Notes: generated by a model from the sequence alone, not told the origin. A stretch of DNA of 64,000 bases from Chelonoidis abingdonii (GCF_003597395.2 NC_133790.1:26991167-27055166), one strand, 5' to 3'. Positions 1 to 11,309 are shown, numbered from the stretch's first letter. Numbers and translations: made by a program.

Positions 1-87
1 GCAGGAATCCATTCCGAGCTGTTCATTGCTGAGAGTTCTGCTTTGTGCGGTTCCCTCTGCACCACTGTGAGGGAGACTACAGCTAGC

Positions 88-118
<31 letters not shown>
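88..118. repeat. (GT)n(GA)n microsatellite
   Basis: A compound run of GT followed by GA dinucleotides. Confidence 0.95.
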
Positions 119-514
119 AGGGGGATTAAAGTAACTGTAAGAAGTCTTAAACTAAGACCATCAAAAACTGATATTATCCACTCCTAAAATATCCATTTCC
201 TATATACATAATTTTGCAAAACTGTGAGCACCAGAAAACAAGAGGGTTAAAAATGGAAATGGTTGGAACCTTAATCCTCAGAGCTTCTACCACTTTGAGA
301 TCTAGAGAGCTCGTTATTACTATTATATTTTAAAATGTTATTTAACAATAACTAATCCAACTGAAAGGTGTCATATTGCAATAAGACTTTTTTTAAAAAA
401 TCCATTTAAAATGTGACCATTCCACACACAAACGGTGGAGGAATTTGACTGGATCTGTCACCTTATATAGCCCTCATCACCACAGTAGCTGAGCACCTCA
501 AAACATTAATGAAT

Positions 515-861
515 AGAGCTACTCAAAAATGTTCTGACTGAGCATGTGTCAGAAAATGCTGATTGGACTAAATTGAAACCTTTCATGGGAACATACTGAT
601 TTCATCAAAATGTTCAATGAAAAATTATAGAAATGTTTTTTGTTTCAGTTAGTCAGTGTGGAAAAAGCAGAGACAAAGTGCTTCAGTATTGTTGCAAAGA
701 AAAAGTCCAACACCATCATTTTAATATTTCTGAAACAATTTTGGGGCATTTTTGCTGAGTGGGAAACTTTTTGAAATTCTGACTTTTTTGGTTCTGATTT
801 GAGATAAAGGGGAATTTTGGAATTTCCTGTGACATGAAAGTTCCATGTTTGAACCAGCTCT
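515..861. repeat. AT-rich dispersed element with AGAGCT...AGCTCT ends
   Basis: AT-rich DNA built of short TTTCA/TGAAA words. It starts AGAGCTACTC and ends GAACCAGCTCT, an imperfect terminal inverted repeat. Similar DNA with the same kind of ends lies at 7665-8145. No coding capacity. Probably a decayed non-autonomous DNA transposon; the family name is not known to me. Confidence 0.5.
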
Positions 862-1006
862 GTTTACAAACACATTACCCTATACCACTGAGAAGCATTT
901 CCTTCCCCCCATCTGATTTCACAGCTGATGAACACAGATTAAGCAATTTGCAGAACCAGGAACTAAACTAAAATCTGTAGACCCCCCCCCGTCTAATGCT
1001 TTTAAC

Positions 1007-1130
1007 TAGAGTGACCAGACAGCAAATGTGAAAAATCGGGACAGGGAGTGAGGGGTAATGAGAGCTTATATAAGAGAGAGACCCAAAAATCAGGACTGTC
1101 CCTATGAGATTGGGACATCTGGTCACCCTA
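1007..1130. mobile_element. Very short hAT-type MITE (124 bp) with an 8-bp TSD
   Basis: Termini TAGAGTGACCAGA and TCTGGTCACCCTA are inverted copies (12 of 13 match). Both sides carry the exact 8-bp duplication CTTTTAAC (999-1006 and 1131-1138). An 8-bp TSD is the hAT hallmark. The interior is AT-rich with no ORF, so mobility depended on a transposase supplied elsewhere. Confidence 0.88.
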
Positions 1131-1138
1131 CTTTTAAC

Positions 1139-2065
1139 ATAAGACCATCCCTCCTCTCAACTGATTTGAACTGATCTATGGCTTTATCCTCCAAAGGGCC
1201 CTTTGAACTTTGTAAGAATGTCTAAGCATGTGGCCTGCCCTACTCTGGCAGACAGGGGAGCTACAGGAGACTTTTTCCTCCTGAGATTCCTTAGCTGCAA
1301 GCTATGCTACAGTTCAGACAGGAGGCTGGTGCATAGAGGGTAACAAACATCTCCCCAGCAGCTCTCTATACAACCAGCTATAACTCTCCAGATGCTTCTT
1401 CCCCTGCACACACTCTAGGATCCTGTAGCCCAGCACACTCTGGCTTATGGCTTAGATAGTGTTAAAGGGAAGCACCCAGTTGGGCAGGGCCAACAAGAGA
1501 TTTACAAAGGTCATAAAATACCCTACCCAGATGAAAGATATGAGTGATGGTTACCCCTCCATGCAGATCACCTGTGTATATGCCACACACATTTGTTCTG
1601 GAGGTATTTATAACCGTAGCAGAGCACACAACATTCTGGGGGAAAAGATTACTCTATTTTCTGGCCCTGGTCATATGACATGGATCAAGGTTATGAAAGA
1701 TTATACACCTCATCACAGGGCAAGGATCTGCATTCACTGACTCTAGTTGATCTTATTACAAAACCCTAGACTAACAGCAGTTATCAAAGACACCTCTATC
1801 AATAGTGACCGTAAAGAATATCTATGTAGCAAACTTAACATTTCTTCCACTGTGAGTTTTTTATTACATCTTATATGCACTTTAAATCCACGTTTATAAA
1901 ATATGAAAATCTGTAATGAACTGAGGAGGTTGGTTGGTTTATTTTTTAATACCGCCCAAGGCTGGGAAGTTTAGCTTATATATCGTTTTCTGCTGACGTT
2001 CATGGTGCCATTTCCAGAACCCAATGTACTACAACATCAGATCCCAGCTCTTAATGTGCCAAGGC
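1139..2065. other. Unassigned non-coding DNA
   Basis: No gene or repeat recognised. The 93-codon ORF at 1459-1740 has no recognisable motif and ordinary composition; I regard it as chance. Confidence 0.4.
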
Positions 2066-2068
2066 ACA

Positions 2069-2150
2069 CTGGGCCAAATTCTCTACTGGCACAATAACTC
2101 CATTAACTTGAGTGGAATTATGCCAGCCCAGAATCTAGCTCAGTATTCCC
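2069..2150. repeat. Short palindromic dispersed repeat
   Basis: GGGCCAAATTCT with inverted arms TACTGGCACAATAACTCC and GGAATTATGCCAG around a centre ATTAACTTGAGT. It belongs to the same loose group as 13008-13070 and 18429-18514. Confidence 0.5.
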
Positions 2151-2159
2151 CATATTACA

Positions 2160-4017
2160 TTGTTGACCACAACGTACTAAGACACAACTTCCCAGGTCAA
2201 CGTAAAAAGATCCTGTGTTATACAACTTATATTTCCCAGAAAGCATCATGTCAGGGCATGCATTCTATTCTCCAGTTCTGCCAGCAGGAGCTTTGTGAGG
2301 TCTCCAGAACACAACAGCAGCTATTGACATGCAATGGCCTATGGGGTGATATTGTGGAGTAATCACGTTCCAAGCATTAGGAAAAGCAATGAAGACCAAA
2401 GCAAACCATTTGAAAAGAGAGATTAGAGCTCACCAATGGTGCCAGCCTGTTCAACCCCAAGCTAAAGGAATAGAAAAAGCCTCTGAAGAAGTATAGAAAG
2501 CCTAGCCCTGCAGTTAGAAGGGAGAAGTAGATGACAAACATGGAATGAGAAGTCTTCTATATAGCTTCACTGCAAGTGCAGTATAGAGAGCTCCCTTCTC
2601 GCTCCTCCCCGCCCCCATGTGCTTCCCAAACTGAAGGGGCTAGATGGCAACTGTGGAGTCTGTACAATACTTGAGACTTCCAAGAAGGGGGCCAGTTAGT
2701 GGTTTCTTGTAACCTGGCCACTGGAACTAGCCTAAGCTCACCAGCCAGCCCAGGACAAGCTCTCCCACAGTAACAGTTTTCAGTTGCTATTGACCTAGGC
2801 AAGAGTTGAACTGACACCCCCAGAGATGAAGAGCTCCATGTGTCAGTACAGATCCCTGAGCCCACCCAAGTCCCTGAAACACAAAATGCAAGGCAAGAGG
2901 ATGGACCTACAGGCTATACAAAGACCCCCACCTAGAGTATATTTGGTTTGCCTTGTGTGACCCAGAGAATCTGAGTTCTTATTTGATCAAGCCCTGAGTA
3001 ATAACCAGACAAATGGCTCTGTGGATTTATAAATAAACATTTTAACAAATGATGGGGGAATTAAAGGAGTGCTCTTTCCTCCTCCCCACTCACAATATTA
3101 ATGCGCAAATGAGTACAGACAGCATCAGCCAGAGCCTCGTGTACTGTAAATATATTTCTTGCACTGTCCCGCATAAACACTAGAAAAGACGAAGATCAAA
3201 AGGTCTCCCTGTGCAGAGTGGAGAAGTGTGATGAAATGAACATGTTGCTTTGTGGATGGGGTGGGATGCCTGAGAATAACAGACTGGCTGGAGACATAGG
3301 AACCCAGAGGATCTGGGGGGCCTCAAAGGGGGAAAAAATCCCCACTAGCAGCAGGAAAAATAAATAATTCCGTTATCTCTGATGAATTTCTGCCTTTGAT
3401 CTCAGTTTTTTTCTCCCTTTCACTGCCTGTCCGTCCCTCTTCCCCCCTCCCCCCAACTCCCCCTCCAACACTTTTTTTTTCATCCCCTCTTGCAGTTTGA
3501 TTTATCCCATGGCCAGCTCTGAGAGCTTGACGTCCTCTGATGAATTGGTGGGGCTTGTCTGCTCAGAACCCATTGCTCCAGCGTCTGGAGGGACATCCCC
3601 GGCTTTTTTTCATTCTTCGAAAACCAGGCATCCATCTAGTTGGCGTTGCTCAATATATTTAATTCATACGTCGTTCTCTTCCTCATTCTGCATTAGGGAG
3701 ATTGCTCTCTCACACACATGGCTCAACCTGCCCCATCCTAGGGTTACTTAGCTTAACCCTGACAACTGCTAAATAATTGGGTGTTTCTCCCACAGCCAGT
3801 CCCTACCTTCTGAGCCAGTAAAGGTCACATGGGTGCCTCTGATATTTCCCTGCCCTGCTGTATGGAGATGGGCCTTGGAGACAGAACAGCATGGTCAAAT
3901 GGAAGTGGTCATCAGGACTAATACAGTCACATGGCTTATCTCATACTGACATGGGAGAGGGGAACAGCCTCAAAGGGATTTTAAACTAGTAACTTCAATG
4001 GAGCACAGCAAGCAGGA
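2160..4017. other. Unassigned non-coding DNA with a pyrimidine-rich tract
   Basis: No gene recognised. A C/T-rich tract runs from about 3405 to 3490. Sequence after it (about 3497-3750) is repeat-free and of mixed composition, and could be conserved, but the 84-codon ORF in it shows no known domain. Confidence 0.35.
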
Positions 4018-4137
4018 GGGCTTTCTCGTTGGAGGTCCTTAAAGAGGACAGCGACAGAGAGAGGGCTTTCTCGTTGAAGGTCCTTAGAGAGGACAGCGAC
4101 AGAGAGAGGGCTTTCTCATTGAAGGTCCTTAGAGAAG
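4018..4137. repeat. 45-bp tandem repeat, about 2.7 copies
   Basis: Units start GGGCTTTCTCGTTGGAGG or close variants; the word CTTTCTC recurs at 4021, 4066 and 4111, an exact 45-base period. Units differ by only a few bases. The third unit is cut short. Confidence 0.93.
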
Positions 4138-4149
4138 GACCTCCATTAA

Positions 4150-5598
4150 CATTTCAAAGAAGGGGGAAAAGGAGCTAACACCAAAATAAATGACTAACCT
4201 CTCTCTAAGGGTGATCTCCTAGTTGGCCACACAAATGAGCATGAAGCTCCTGACCTAGAAATTTCCTTGGGCATAGGCAAGATTTTCAAAACTGTCTCAT
4301 TATTTAAAGAGTCAGTTATTTGTGTTCAACTTGAGATGCCTTAGAAGGGCCTGTGTCTCACAGGATGAGTGCTTGGCCCTTTCTGAAAAGCAGGTAGTTG
4401 AGCACTTAGTTGTCTGATGTACCTTTGCATATCCTGCCCCCAGCAAGGTCTAGAAAACTTGACTGAGAGAGCCTGAAATGAGACCCCACTTGGCTGGCTT
4501 TGGGTTGTATAACTTAGTCTACATTCAATGAACTAAGGTCACTGAGGTTCCTGAACCTTTAAGTATGGTGTAGGTAGCACGTTGTGTTCCCTTCCATTGC
4601 ACTCGGCACTTTGATACTGGGGAGAATCTGGACCTGGAGTCCCAATCAGGAGTAGAGCCTGGAATTTCCGGTACATGTGGCTCAGTTTAAGATGGTTCTT
4701 GCTAAACCATGCTCCTGTGCAAGTCGTCAGAAGTAGGGACTGAACTGGGACCCAAAGGATTTGACACCATAAGCCTCAAATTACTAAGCCAGGTACGGGT
4801 TACAGCATGCAAAACTAGACATAATGTGGCAACTCAGCTATGATTTTTGGATGCACTTGAACTTGAAACACCTGGTGAGTTTCCTAGTGGATTCAGCCTC
4901 AGGCAGAAAATGATGTTTTGGCACATAAGCGAGCTCTAATTAATAGGGTTAGGTAGGACCTTTTCCTGTGGGCATATTATTCTGTAATTGCCTACTGGAG
5001 GTTTCTTGCACCTTCTTCAGAAGCACCTGCCAGAGACAGGATGCAGATAGCTGGACCACTAGTCTGATACAGCTGGTAAGCCCCATGTTCTGATGACTTT
5101 AAACCAACCACAGACCCTTGCCAACCAAAACAGCTGAGTTGCTCACAGCTCTAGCTGCTACCCAGGTGGCAGATGGGTCATTGGACCATAAAAACTTCAT
5201 GAAAAAAGATTGTTCCAGTTCTGGTGCAGAAGTCTTTCTCTGTTATTGTGAGTCACAGAGCGCTTGATTCTGAGTGGTGCTGAGTACCAGCAATTCCAAC
5301 AGGCACCACTGAGAATTATGGGTACTTGGACTCTCTTTGGCTCAGGCCCATTCACAGCACAGTTCTTTGCTCTGGTTTTCCCGTATTTCTTTTGTGTCTT
5401 CATCATCTTTCTCATTGTTAGCTCCTGACTTTTTGTCCCCCGAGGAACTCGCAAGAATAACATCTTCATGCTCTAGCTTCGTTGTCCCAGACTGAACTTT
5501 CCCTTCTCCCAGAATGCACTGGGACAGAAGTAGTAAATAGCCTCAAAGAAACTTACTCTCAAAAATTCAGTCTGTACCCCCAGAATTGTATAATTTTG
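4150..5598. other. Unassigned non-coding DNA
   Basis: No gene, RNA or repeat family that I can name with support. Confidence 0.35.
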
Positions 5599-5599
5599 T

Positions 5600-5780
5600 A
5601 TCAGGGGGTAGCCGTGTTAGTCTGTATCCACAAAAACAACAGAGAGTCTGGTGGCACCTTAAAGACTAATAGATTTATTTGGGCATAAGCTTTCATGGGT
5701 AAAAAACCACTACCCATGAAAGCTTACACCCACAAAGTCTTTAAGGTGCCACCAGACTCCTCATTGTTTTTATGGTATAT
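5600..5780. repeat. Dispersed reptile repeat with a foldback centre
   Basis: Begins TATCAGGGGGTAGCCGTGTT and contains GAGTCTGGTGGCACCTTAAA. The right half (AAGCTTACACCCACAAAGTC, TTTAAGGTGCCACCAGACTC) is the reverse complement of the left, meeting at about 5700-5712. I recognise the word set as very common in turtle genomes. The element looks cut short at the right, since the copy of its outer end is missing. Confidence 0.7.
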
Positions 5781-5992
5781 AATCTTGGAGCTGCTTAGGC
5801 ATATTAGACATAGGAATATTTTATTTCACACATTATTCACTAATCCATCCTCCAACTCTCAGCTCTTTTTAGGGTTTTTTTTTTTTCCTAAGTAATTTCC
5901 CTTTTTTTGTCCCATAGTAAAATCATGTTTTACAAATGAAAGTTTAAAGAGATTTACTATATATGAGATTTTCTGGTAGAAGTTGTTGGATA

Positions 5993-6253
5993 CAGGGGCG
6001 GCTCTAGGTATTTTGCCACCCTAAGCACGGCAGCCAGGCTGTCTTCTGCGACTTGCCTGCAGGAGGTCCCTGGTCCCGCGGATTCGGCGACATGCCTGCG
6101 GGATGTCTGCTGAAACCGTGGGACCAGCGGACCCTCCACAGGCATGCCGCTGAAGGCAACCTGCCTGCTGCCCTTGCGGCAATCGGCAGAGTGCCCCCTT
6201 GGCTTGCTGTCCCAGGCACGCGTTTGGCGTGCTAGTGCCTGGAGCAGCCCTTG
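5993..6253. mobile_element. hAT-type MITE, family A, copy 1 (261 bp)
   Basis: Starts CAGGGGCGGCTCTAGG and ends GGAGCAGCCCTTG, a decayed match to the GAGCCGCCCCTG end of copy 2. It is flanked by GTTGGATA (5985-5992) and GTCGGATA (6254-6261), an 8-bp TSD with one difference. The GC-rich interior has long inverted arms around GGACCAGCGGACCCTCC, which explains the overlapping ORFs on both strands. No transposase. Confidence 0.87.
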
Positions 6254-6329
6254 GTCGGATAGTTAATCTGTACTGATTTTTTGCCTCAGGAGAGTTCATT
6301 AACCCCATGAAAGCCGATGTTGTAGTTGT

Positions 6330-6560
6330 GTATTTGTCTTAAAGCAATGCCTTGAGGTCCTGACGGTGGAGTCTCACCCTCCTAGGCACTGTACAAACAT
6401 ATAGTGAGAGACAATCCCTGCCCCAAAGAGCTTGTAATCTAAATAGACAAGCCGGACAAAGCCTGGAAGGCATAACAGGCACAAAGGGGGTCACAGGGCA
6501 GATCAGTGGCAATCAAGCAATGGAATCGGATCTCCTCTCAGGCAATTGCCCTAGACATGG
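6330..6560 (-). repeat. tRNA-derived SINE, reverse orientation
   Basis: Contains CACTGTACAAACATATAGTG, then GACAATCCCTGCCCCAAAGA and GCTTGTAATCTAAATAGACA, the reverse complement of the tail seen in the forward SINEs here. Confidence 0.7.
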
Positions 6561-6999
6561 GATGATGATGCCTTCCCTGTCCCTACTGGTAAGACGCCCA
6601 TGATAAGAAACCTACCACTAGTTGCTGTGAGGTTTGGTAGCTGGGGCAGAGCTGGTCAAGGCTGAAAGCTGCTGAAAAGTCTAATTGATGTTTCTGATTT
6701 GGGGAATCTGAACAATTTTAGTAACTTGTTTTTTTTCCTACCTCAGTACTTACACCTGGATACTCATCTGCGCCTACACCTTCTTGACAATCGCATCACA
6801 CACAAATTGCCATAACAAATCAAAAAATGGCCCGTCTGCTCCAGTATCCTGGTAGCCAACACCAGATGATTCAGAAGAAAGGTACAGGAAACCTCCTAGT
6901 AGACAATACAGGAACAAACAGGCTTTAAGTGAATTTTTTCCCTAAGCTCCATCAATTAAAGATTGGCTTACGCCCTGAAGCATGAGAACCTACACACCC

Positions 7000-7195
7000 T
7001 ATTAAGCACTATTTATCCTATCTATCCTGTAACTGTGGACATCTCATTAGTCATATAAATATCGAATCCTTTTTAAAAATCTTGCAAAGGTCTTAGCTTT
7101 GGTGATCTCTAGTGACAGTGAGTTCCACATGCTAATTCAGCATTGTGCAGAAAAGTAGTTCTTTTTTATCCTTTACATTTATTTACTTTTAAAGA
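7000..7195 (-). mobile_element. CR1 LINE fragment
   Basis: Contains AGTGAGTTCCACATGCTAAT followed by GCATTGTGCAGAAAAGTAGT, which corresponds on the reverse strand to the CR1 segment around the 'TTCACACAACGCA' region. Diverged and truncated at both ends. Confidence 0.6.
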
Positions 7196-7664
7196 AACAA
7201 CAATAAATTCAGACTGAAATTTTCAATAGGCCCTGAGGGAGTTAAGCACCCTACTCCCATTGGATTGCCCAGCCTTCTCAAACAAAACACGCTGCTAAAA
7301 ATTATCCTTCTATCAGTTTGCCACTGTGGTTAGCAGTGCATGAGAGACATTTACATTTTGCAGAAATATGGCTTAGTCAATACATTCATTGAGATTTTTC
7401 AGTTAAGCCTCTGTGTGTCTAGAATAGTATATTGTATTTAACGGTCTTTTTATTTTATTTTTAAAAAATTCTATTACTATTTGGTTTCTTGTATTTGTCT
7501 TGTTTATAAGGAAAACAGAACACACTACTCAAAATATGTTAGTAAAAAAGGAAGAAAGAAATGTGCCGTGGGATATTTTATCATCATAAGTGGTAAGGAC
7601 CTCAGGGTGTCTTTGTGTGAGTTATGGAAAGATGACATTTCCCAAAGAAGAGTGTCCAGTAAAC

Positions 7665-8145
7665 AGAGCTGATCAAGAACAAGAATTTCTGTTCCATGAA
7701 AAATTCTGTCTTTTCACGGGGAAAAAATTCTGGTTCAAGAATTTTTAAAATATCCAGTGAAACAAACATTCAGTTTAGGACTATCGAAACGTTTCATTTT
7801 GATAGTGTCAAAATGTTTCATTTCAATAGTGTTGTTTCCATTCATTTAGTTTTGATTTTTAGAATAAAATTGTAAATATATATACATAAATATGACAGTT
7901 AATAGTGTAATATAATATACAAGTAAAAATGTATACGATAATAAAATACAATAAAATAATTATAGTAATATACAAGCACAAAAAATCAAAATGGCCCTAC
8001 TGAAATGAAAGGTTTTGACACTATCAAAACAAAATAGTTTTACTTTTTCACATAAAATCAACACATTCCCATGAAAAACTTTAACTTTGACTAACTTTCA
8101 TTTTTTTAATGTGAAATTTTTCCAACAAGAAAACTGACCAGCTCT
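7665..8145. repeat. AT-rich dispersed element with AGAGCTG...CAGCTCT ends
   Basis: Starts AGAGCTGATCA and ends TGACCAGCTCT, inverted ends matching 10 of 11 bases. The inside is AT-rich with repeated inverted words such as GTTTCATTTTGATAGTGTCA and TTGACACTATCAAAAC. No ORF of note. No clear TSD remains. Confidence 0.6.
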
Positions 8146-8155
8146 ACCAACACCA

Positions 8156-8415
8156 CCAAACAGGGGCATTGGTTCAGTATGAGACCTGTTGAAACATTTT
8201 CATCTAAACTTTTTTTCAGTGAGAAATGATTTTTTGGTCAAATGGAAAATTCCCATTTTCATATAAATATTTTGGTTGTCAAAGACTGAAACATTTTCAT
8301 TTTGGGGATTTTCAGGTTTTCACTGAAAACCCAAAATATATTGGCAAAAGTGAATTGTTTTCATTTTCATCAAATATTTTCATCAAAATACAGCGCTTTT
8401 CTCAACCAGTTGCGA
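8156..8415. repeat. AT-rich TTTCA/TGAAA repeat, related to 7665-8145
   Basis: Same word composition (GAAACATTTTCAT, CATTTTCATATAAATATTTT) with several short inverted repeats. Ends not defined. Confidence 0.45.
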
Positions 8416-9055
8416 TCATTATTGACAAAGGGCTTGTCTTCACTCCAAACTGTTATCATGTTGGAACATGGCTTTGAAGGGTTAAATTAATCAACGAGAT
8501 GCCAGCCACATAGTCACTGTAAAGATGGACAAATCATGTTCAGCAGCATGTCAGCTAGTTCTGGATTAAACCCTTCTGGGATGAGTGTTTAACTCTGAGT
8601 AGCTGACACAATGCTAAACACAGTCTGTGTCTACACTGCTGCAAAGTTATGGAAGGTTTCCTCTCAATTAAGCCACCAACACCATTTCATGTAGCATCCA
8701 GACGTTCCTCAGCGGTCTCCCATCCTGGTATTGAGCGAGTTCAGCTTGTGAATACGGACAGCATCACAACAGAAGGTGTCATGGTGGTATCAACAGAGTT
8801 AGAGTAGTTAGAGTCTGGTGAAGACCAAAGACCCTTCTCACCCCAACAGAGAATAAGTGTGAGAAAAATAGGAATCACTCAGTCATGGCTGGAGTCCATT
8901 AAGAGGGCAGCACTGGAAGGAAAAACTCATGGGACAAAACTCCCTTCTGATCCCAAGTGAGGTTGGATCTTCTTGGTCAACACTGTGATGTGTTGATGTA
9001 GCAATCTTAAGAAATTCACCCTTTTGCAGAGGGGTCAGGCCATGTAGGTCTTCAA
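8416..9055. other. Mostly unassigned DNA with traces of a DNA transposon
   Basis: GGGCTTGTCTTCACT at 8429 and GTGTCTACACTGC at 8629 resemble ends of the 'GTCTACACTG' transposon group seen at 9728 and 33281, but boundaries cannot be set. Nothing else recognised. Confidence 0.35.
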
Positions 9056-9505
9056 AATTAGAGTTGAGTAAATAATTGATTTTTCTGATAAAAACAATTT
9101 TTTAAAAAAAAAATGTTACTTTTGAACTGAAACTGTTTTGTTTTGTTTTTACTTCAACAAACTAAAAAAAAAAAAAATTCAGGTCAAACAAAATGTTTCC
9201 AATATTGATTTAAAATGACATTTTCTAAACAAAATGCCAATTCAAAATGGTTTTTCTGGTCACGGACTCTATTAAATGACGTATCATTTTGAAAATGTGG
9301 ATTCAAAACAAAATATCAAAAGGGTTCGTTTTGAAAATGTCAGAACAAAACATTTCAATATTTCCCATTTGTTTTCAAACTTTTCTATATAAAAACTATT
9401 CCCCAAATTTGATCCAAATTTCTAAATAGTTTTGGTGCATTTTTCAACAAATTCACCAAAAAACATTTTTATCCAGAAACTCAAAATAGTGTGCTGGCCT
9501 ACTGC
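9056..9505. repeat. AT-rich TTTCA/TGAAA repeat
   Basis: Starts near TTAGAGTTGAGTAAATAATT and continues with AAAATGTT/TTTTGAAAATG words like 515-861 and 7665-8145. Diverged. Confidence 0.45.
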
Positions 9506-9727
9506 ACAGGGTTAGAAATCTCACAGGAGTTGAATATAAAGATTAAATTCCCCTCCTTAATCTTAAGAGAAGTGTATTTTGCCAGATGAACAAAATGGGG
9601 AAGCCCAGATACACTGAGCACCCAATCTAATGCGAGGGAAGTCAATGGAAAGGCTCCCATTGATTTCAGTGGGCATTGAAACTGACTCTGAATGACCAGA
9701 GCAGTATACCCCAGGTGGTCAGCTTCG

Positions 9728-10032
9728 CAGGGCACGTCTACACTGTGATAAAAGACCTGTGGCCTGGCCACAGCTGGCCTGTCAGCTGACTCAGGCTCAA
9801 GCAGCTTGGGCTGCAGGGCTATAAAATTGCAGAGTAAAGATTTGGGCTTGGCTGGAGCCCAGGCTCTGAGACCCCATGCAGGGGGTGGTCTCAGAGCCCA
9901 GGCTCCAGTCCAAGCCCAGACATCTACACTGCTATTTTTAGTCCATCAGCCTAAGCCAGCCTGAACCAATTGACTCCAGCTCTGAGACTTGGTGTCATGT
10001 TTTGTTGTTTACTGCAGCGTAGCTCTACCCTG
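9728..10032. mobile_element. Non-autonomous DNA transposon remnant with a strong inner foldback
   Basis: Ends CAGGGCACGTCTACACTG and CAGCGTAGCTCTACCCTG match as inverted repeats at about 13 of 18 positions. Inside, GGGCTTGGCTGGAGCCCAGG at about 9843 is mirrored by CCAGGCTCCAGTCCAAGCCC at about 9900, with CTCTGAGACC/GGTCTCAGAG between. No TSD remains, so the class is not proven. Confidence 0.65.
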
Positions 10033-10534
10033 AATGTCCAGAACAATATAACCAGGTGGCCCCTTAGCAGTCCATTGCTGACCTCTTGAAATCAGACCAG
10101 ATCCTTCCAGTTTAGGGTTTGATCACTTCTGCGCTAACCAGGTAAAGAGCAAAGATGGGAAATGAACAAATAATGTTTCTTCCGCTCCTGAGGCAAGGAG
10201 GCTAAAGGAACAGCTTTCAGATTGCCCTGCCCATCTGTCTCAGTACCTGAGGGAGATAGCGAAAAACCCTCCAAATCATGTTCCCTGTCTGGAATTACAG
10301 AGAGTTAGATAAGGAGGATGAAAAGGGAGGGGAACTTTTAAAATTAAACCAGGTTAGGTGCCATTAAAAGGTCACTTTGTAGAGCTGGCAGCTCTGATTG
10401 TGAAAGAGTGCAGAGCTCATGGGATGAAGTTGAGAGCACAGTCCACCAAGATCCATTATTAAGGGCAGGAGCCAAGCCGCTCAGTGAAAATGGGGAGGAA
10501 ATCTTCATTCAGCTCTGAGCTGGGGGATGGGTTC

Positions 10535-10765
10535 TTGGTTCAGGGCCTGGAGTGGGACACAAGAGATCTGGGGTGACTTACAGCTCTGCCAGAGACTCCC
10601 CCAATGGCCTTGGACAAATCATGTACTCTCTTTCTATTTCACCTTCTCGTTTATGATCAAGCTGCCTTTCTCTGTCTTGTCTATTTAAACTACTAAGCCA
10701 GTCAGAGCAAGAGCTGTCTCGTACTGTGTGTTTGCACAGTGTCTAGCACAATAACACTACCCTCT
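10535..10765 (+). repeat. tRNA-derived SINE
   Basis: MIR-like order: AGCTCTGCCAGAGACTC, TTGGACAAATCATGTACTCT, then a tail with GAGCTGTCTCGTACTGTGTG and GTCTAGCACAATA. Confidence 0.65.
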
Positions 10766-10794
10766 TCCAGCACTTTCCAGCTGTAGCTCTCACA

Positions 10795-11305
10795 GTGCTT
10801 TACAAAGGAGGTCAGTATCATTATCTCTGTTATACATGGGGAAACTGAGGCACAAAGCGGTAACATGACGGCAGAGCCAGGAACAGAAGTCATGTTTTGC
10901 GAGTCCCAGTCCCTACTGGCCTAGTAGTCGCTATCTACTAGGCCAGTGGTTCTCAAACTTGGGCTGCCGCTTGTACAGAGAGAGCCCCTGGTGGGCCGGG
11001 CCAATTTGTTTACCTGCTGCCTCTGCAGGTTTGGCCGATCGTGGCTCCCACTGGCTTCGGTTCGCTGCTCCAGGCCAATGGGAGCTGTTGGAAGAGGCGG
11101 CGGGCCAAGGGACGAGCTGGCCGCTCTTCCTGCAGCCTCCATTGGCCTGGAGCGGCAAACCGCAGCCAGTGGGAGCCGTGATTGTCCGAACCTGTGGACG
11201 CGGCAAGTAAATAAACCGGCCAGGCCCCCCAGGGGCTTTCCCTGAACAAGTGGCGTCCCAAGTTTGAGAACCACTTTACTAGGCCACACTGGCTCCTGTG
11301 GGGGT
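10795..11305 (-). repeat. MIR-like SINE, reverse orientation, split by a hAT element
   Basis: Left part has ATGGGGAAACTGAGGCACAA and continues to CTATCTACTAGGC. After the inserted element at 10944-11276 it resumes with TACTAGGCCACACTGGCTCC, matching the 5' end of MIR-like SINEs on the reverse strand. Confidence 0.8.
10944..11276. mobile_element. hAT-type foldback element (333 bp) with an exact 8-bp TSD
   Basis: Left end CAGTGGTTCTCAAACTTGGG and right end CCCAAGTTTGAGAACCACTT are inverted copies at 19 of 20 bases. TACTAGGC flanks both sides (10936-10943 and 11277-11284). The interior is a near-complete palindrome (for example TCCAGGCCAATGGGAGCTG against CATTGGCCTGGAGCGGC), so ORFs appear on both strands. 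No transposase is encoded. Confidence 0.93.
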
Positions 11306-11309
11306 CCAT

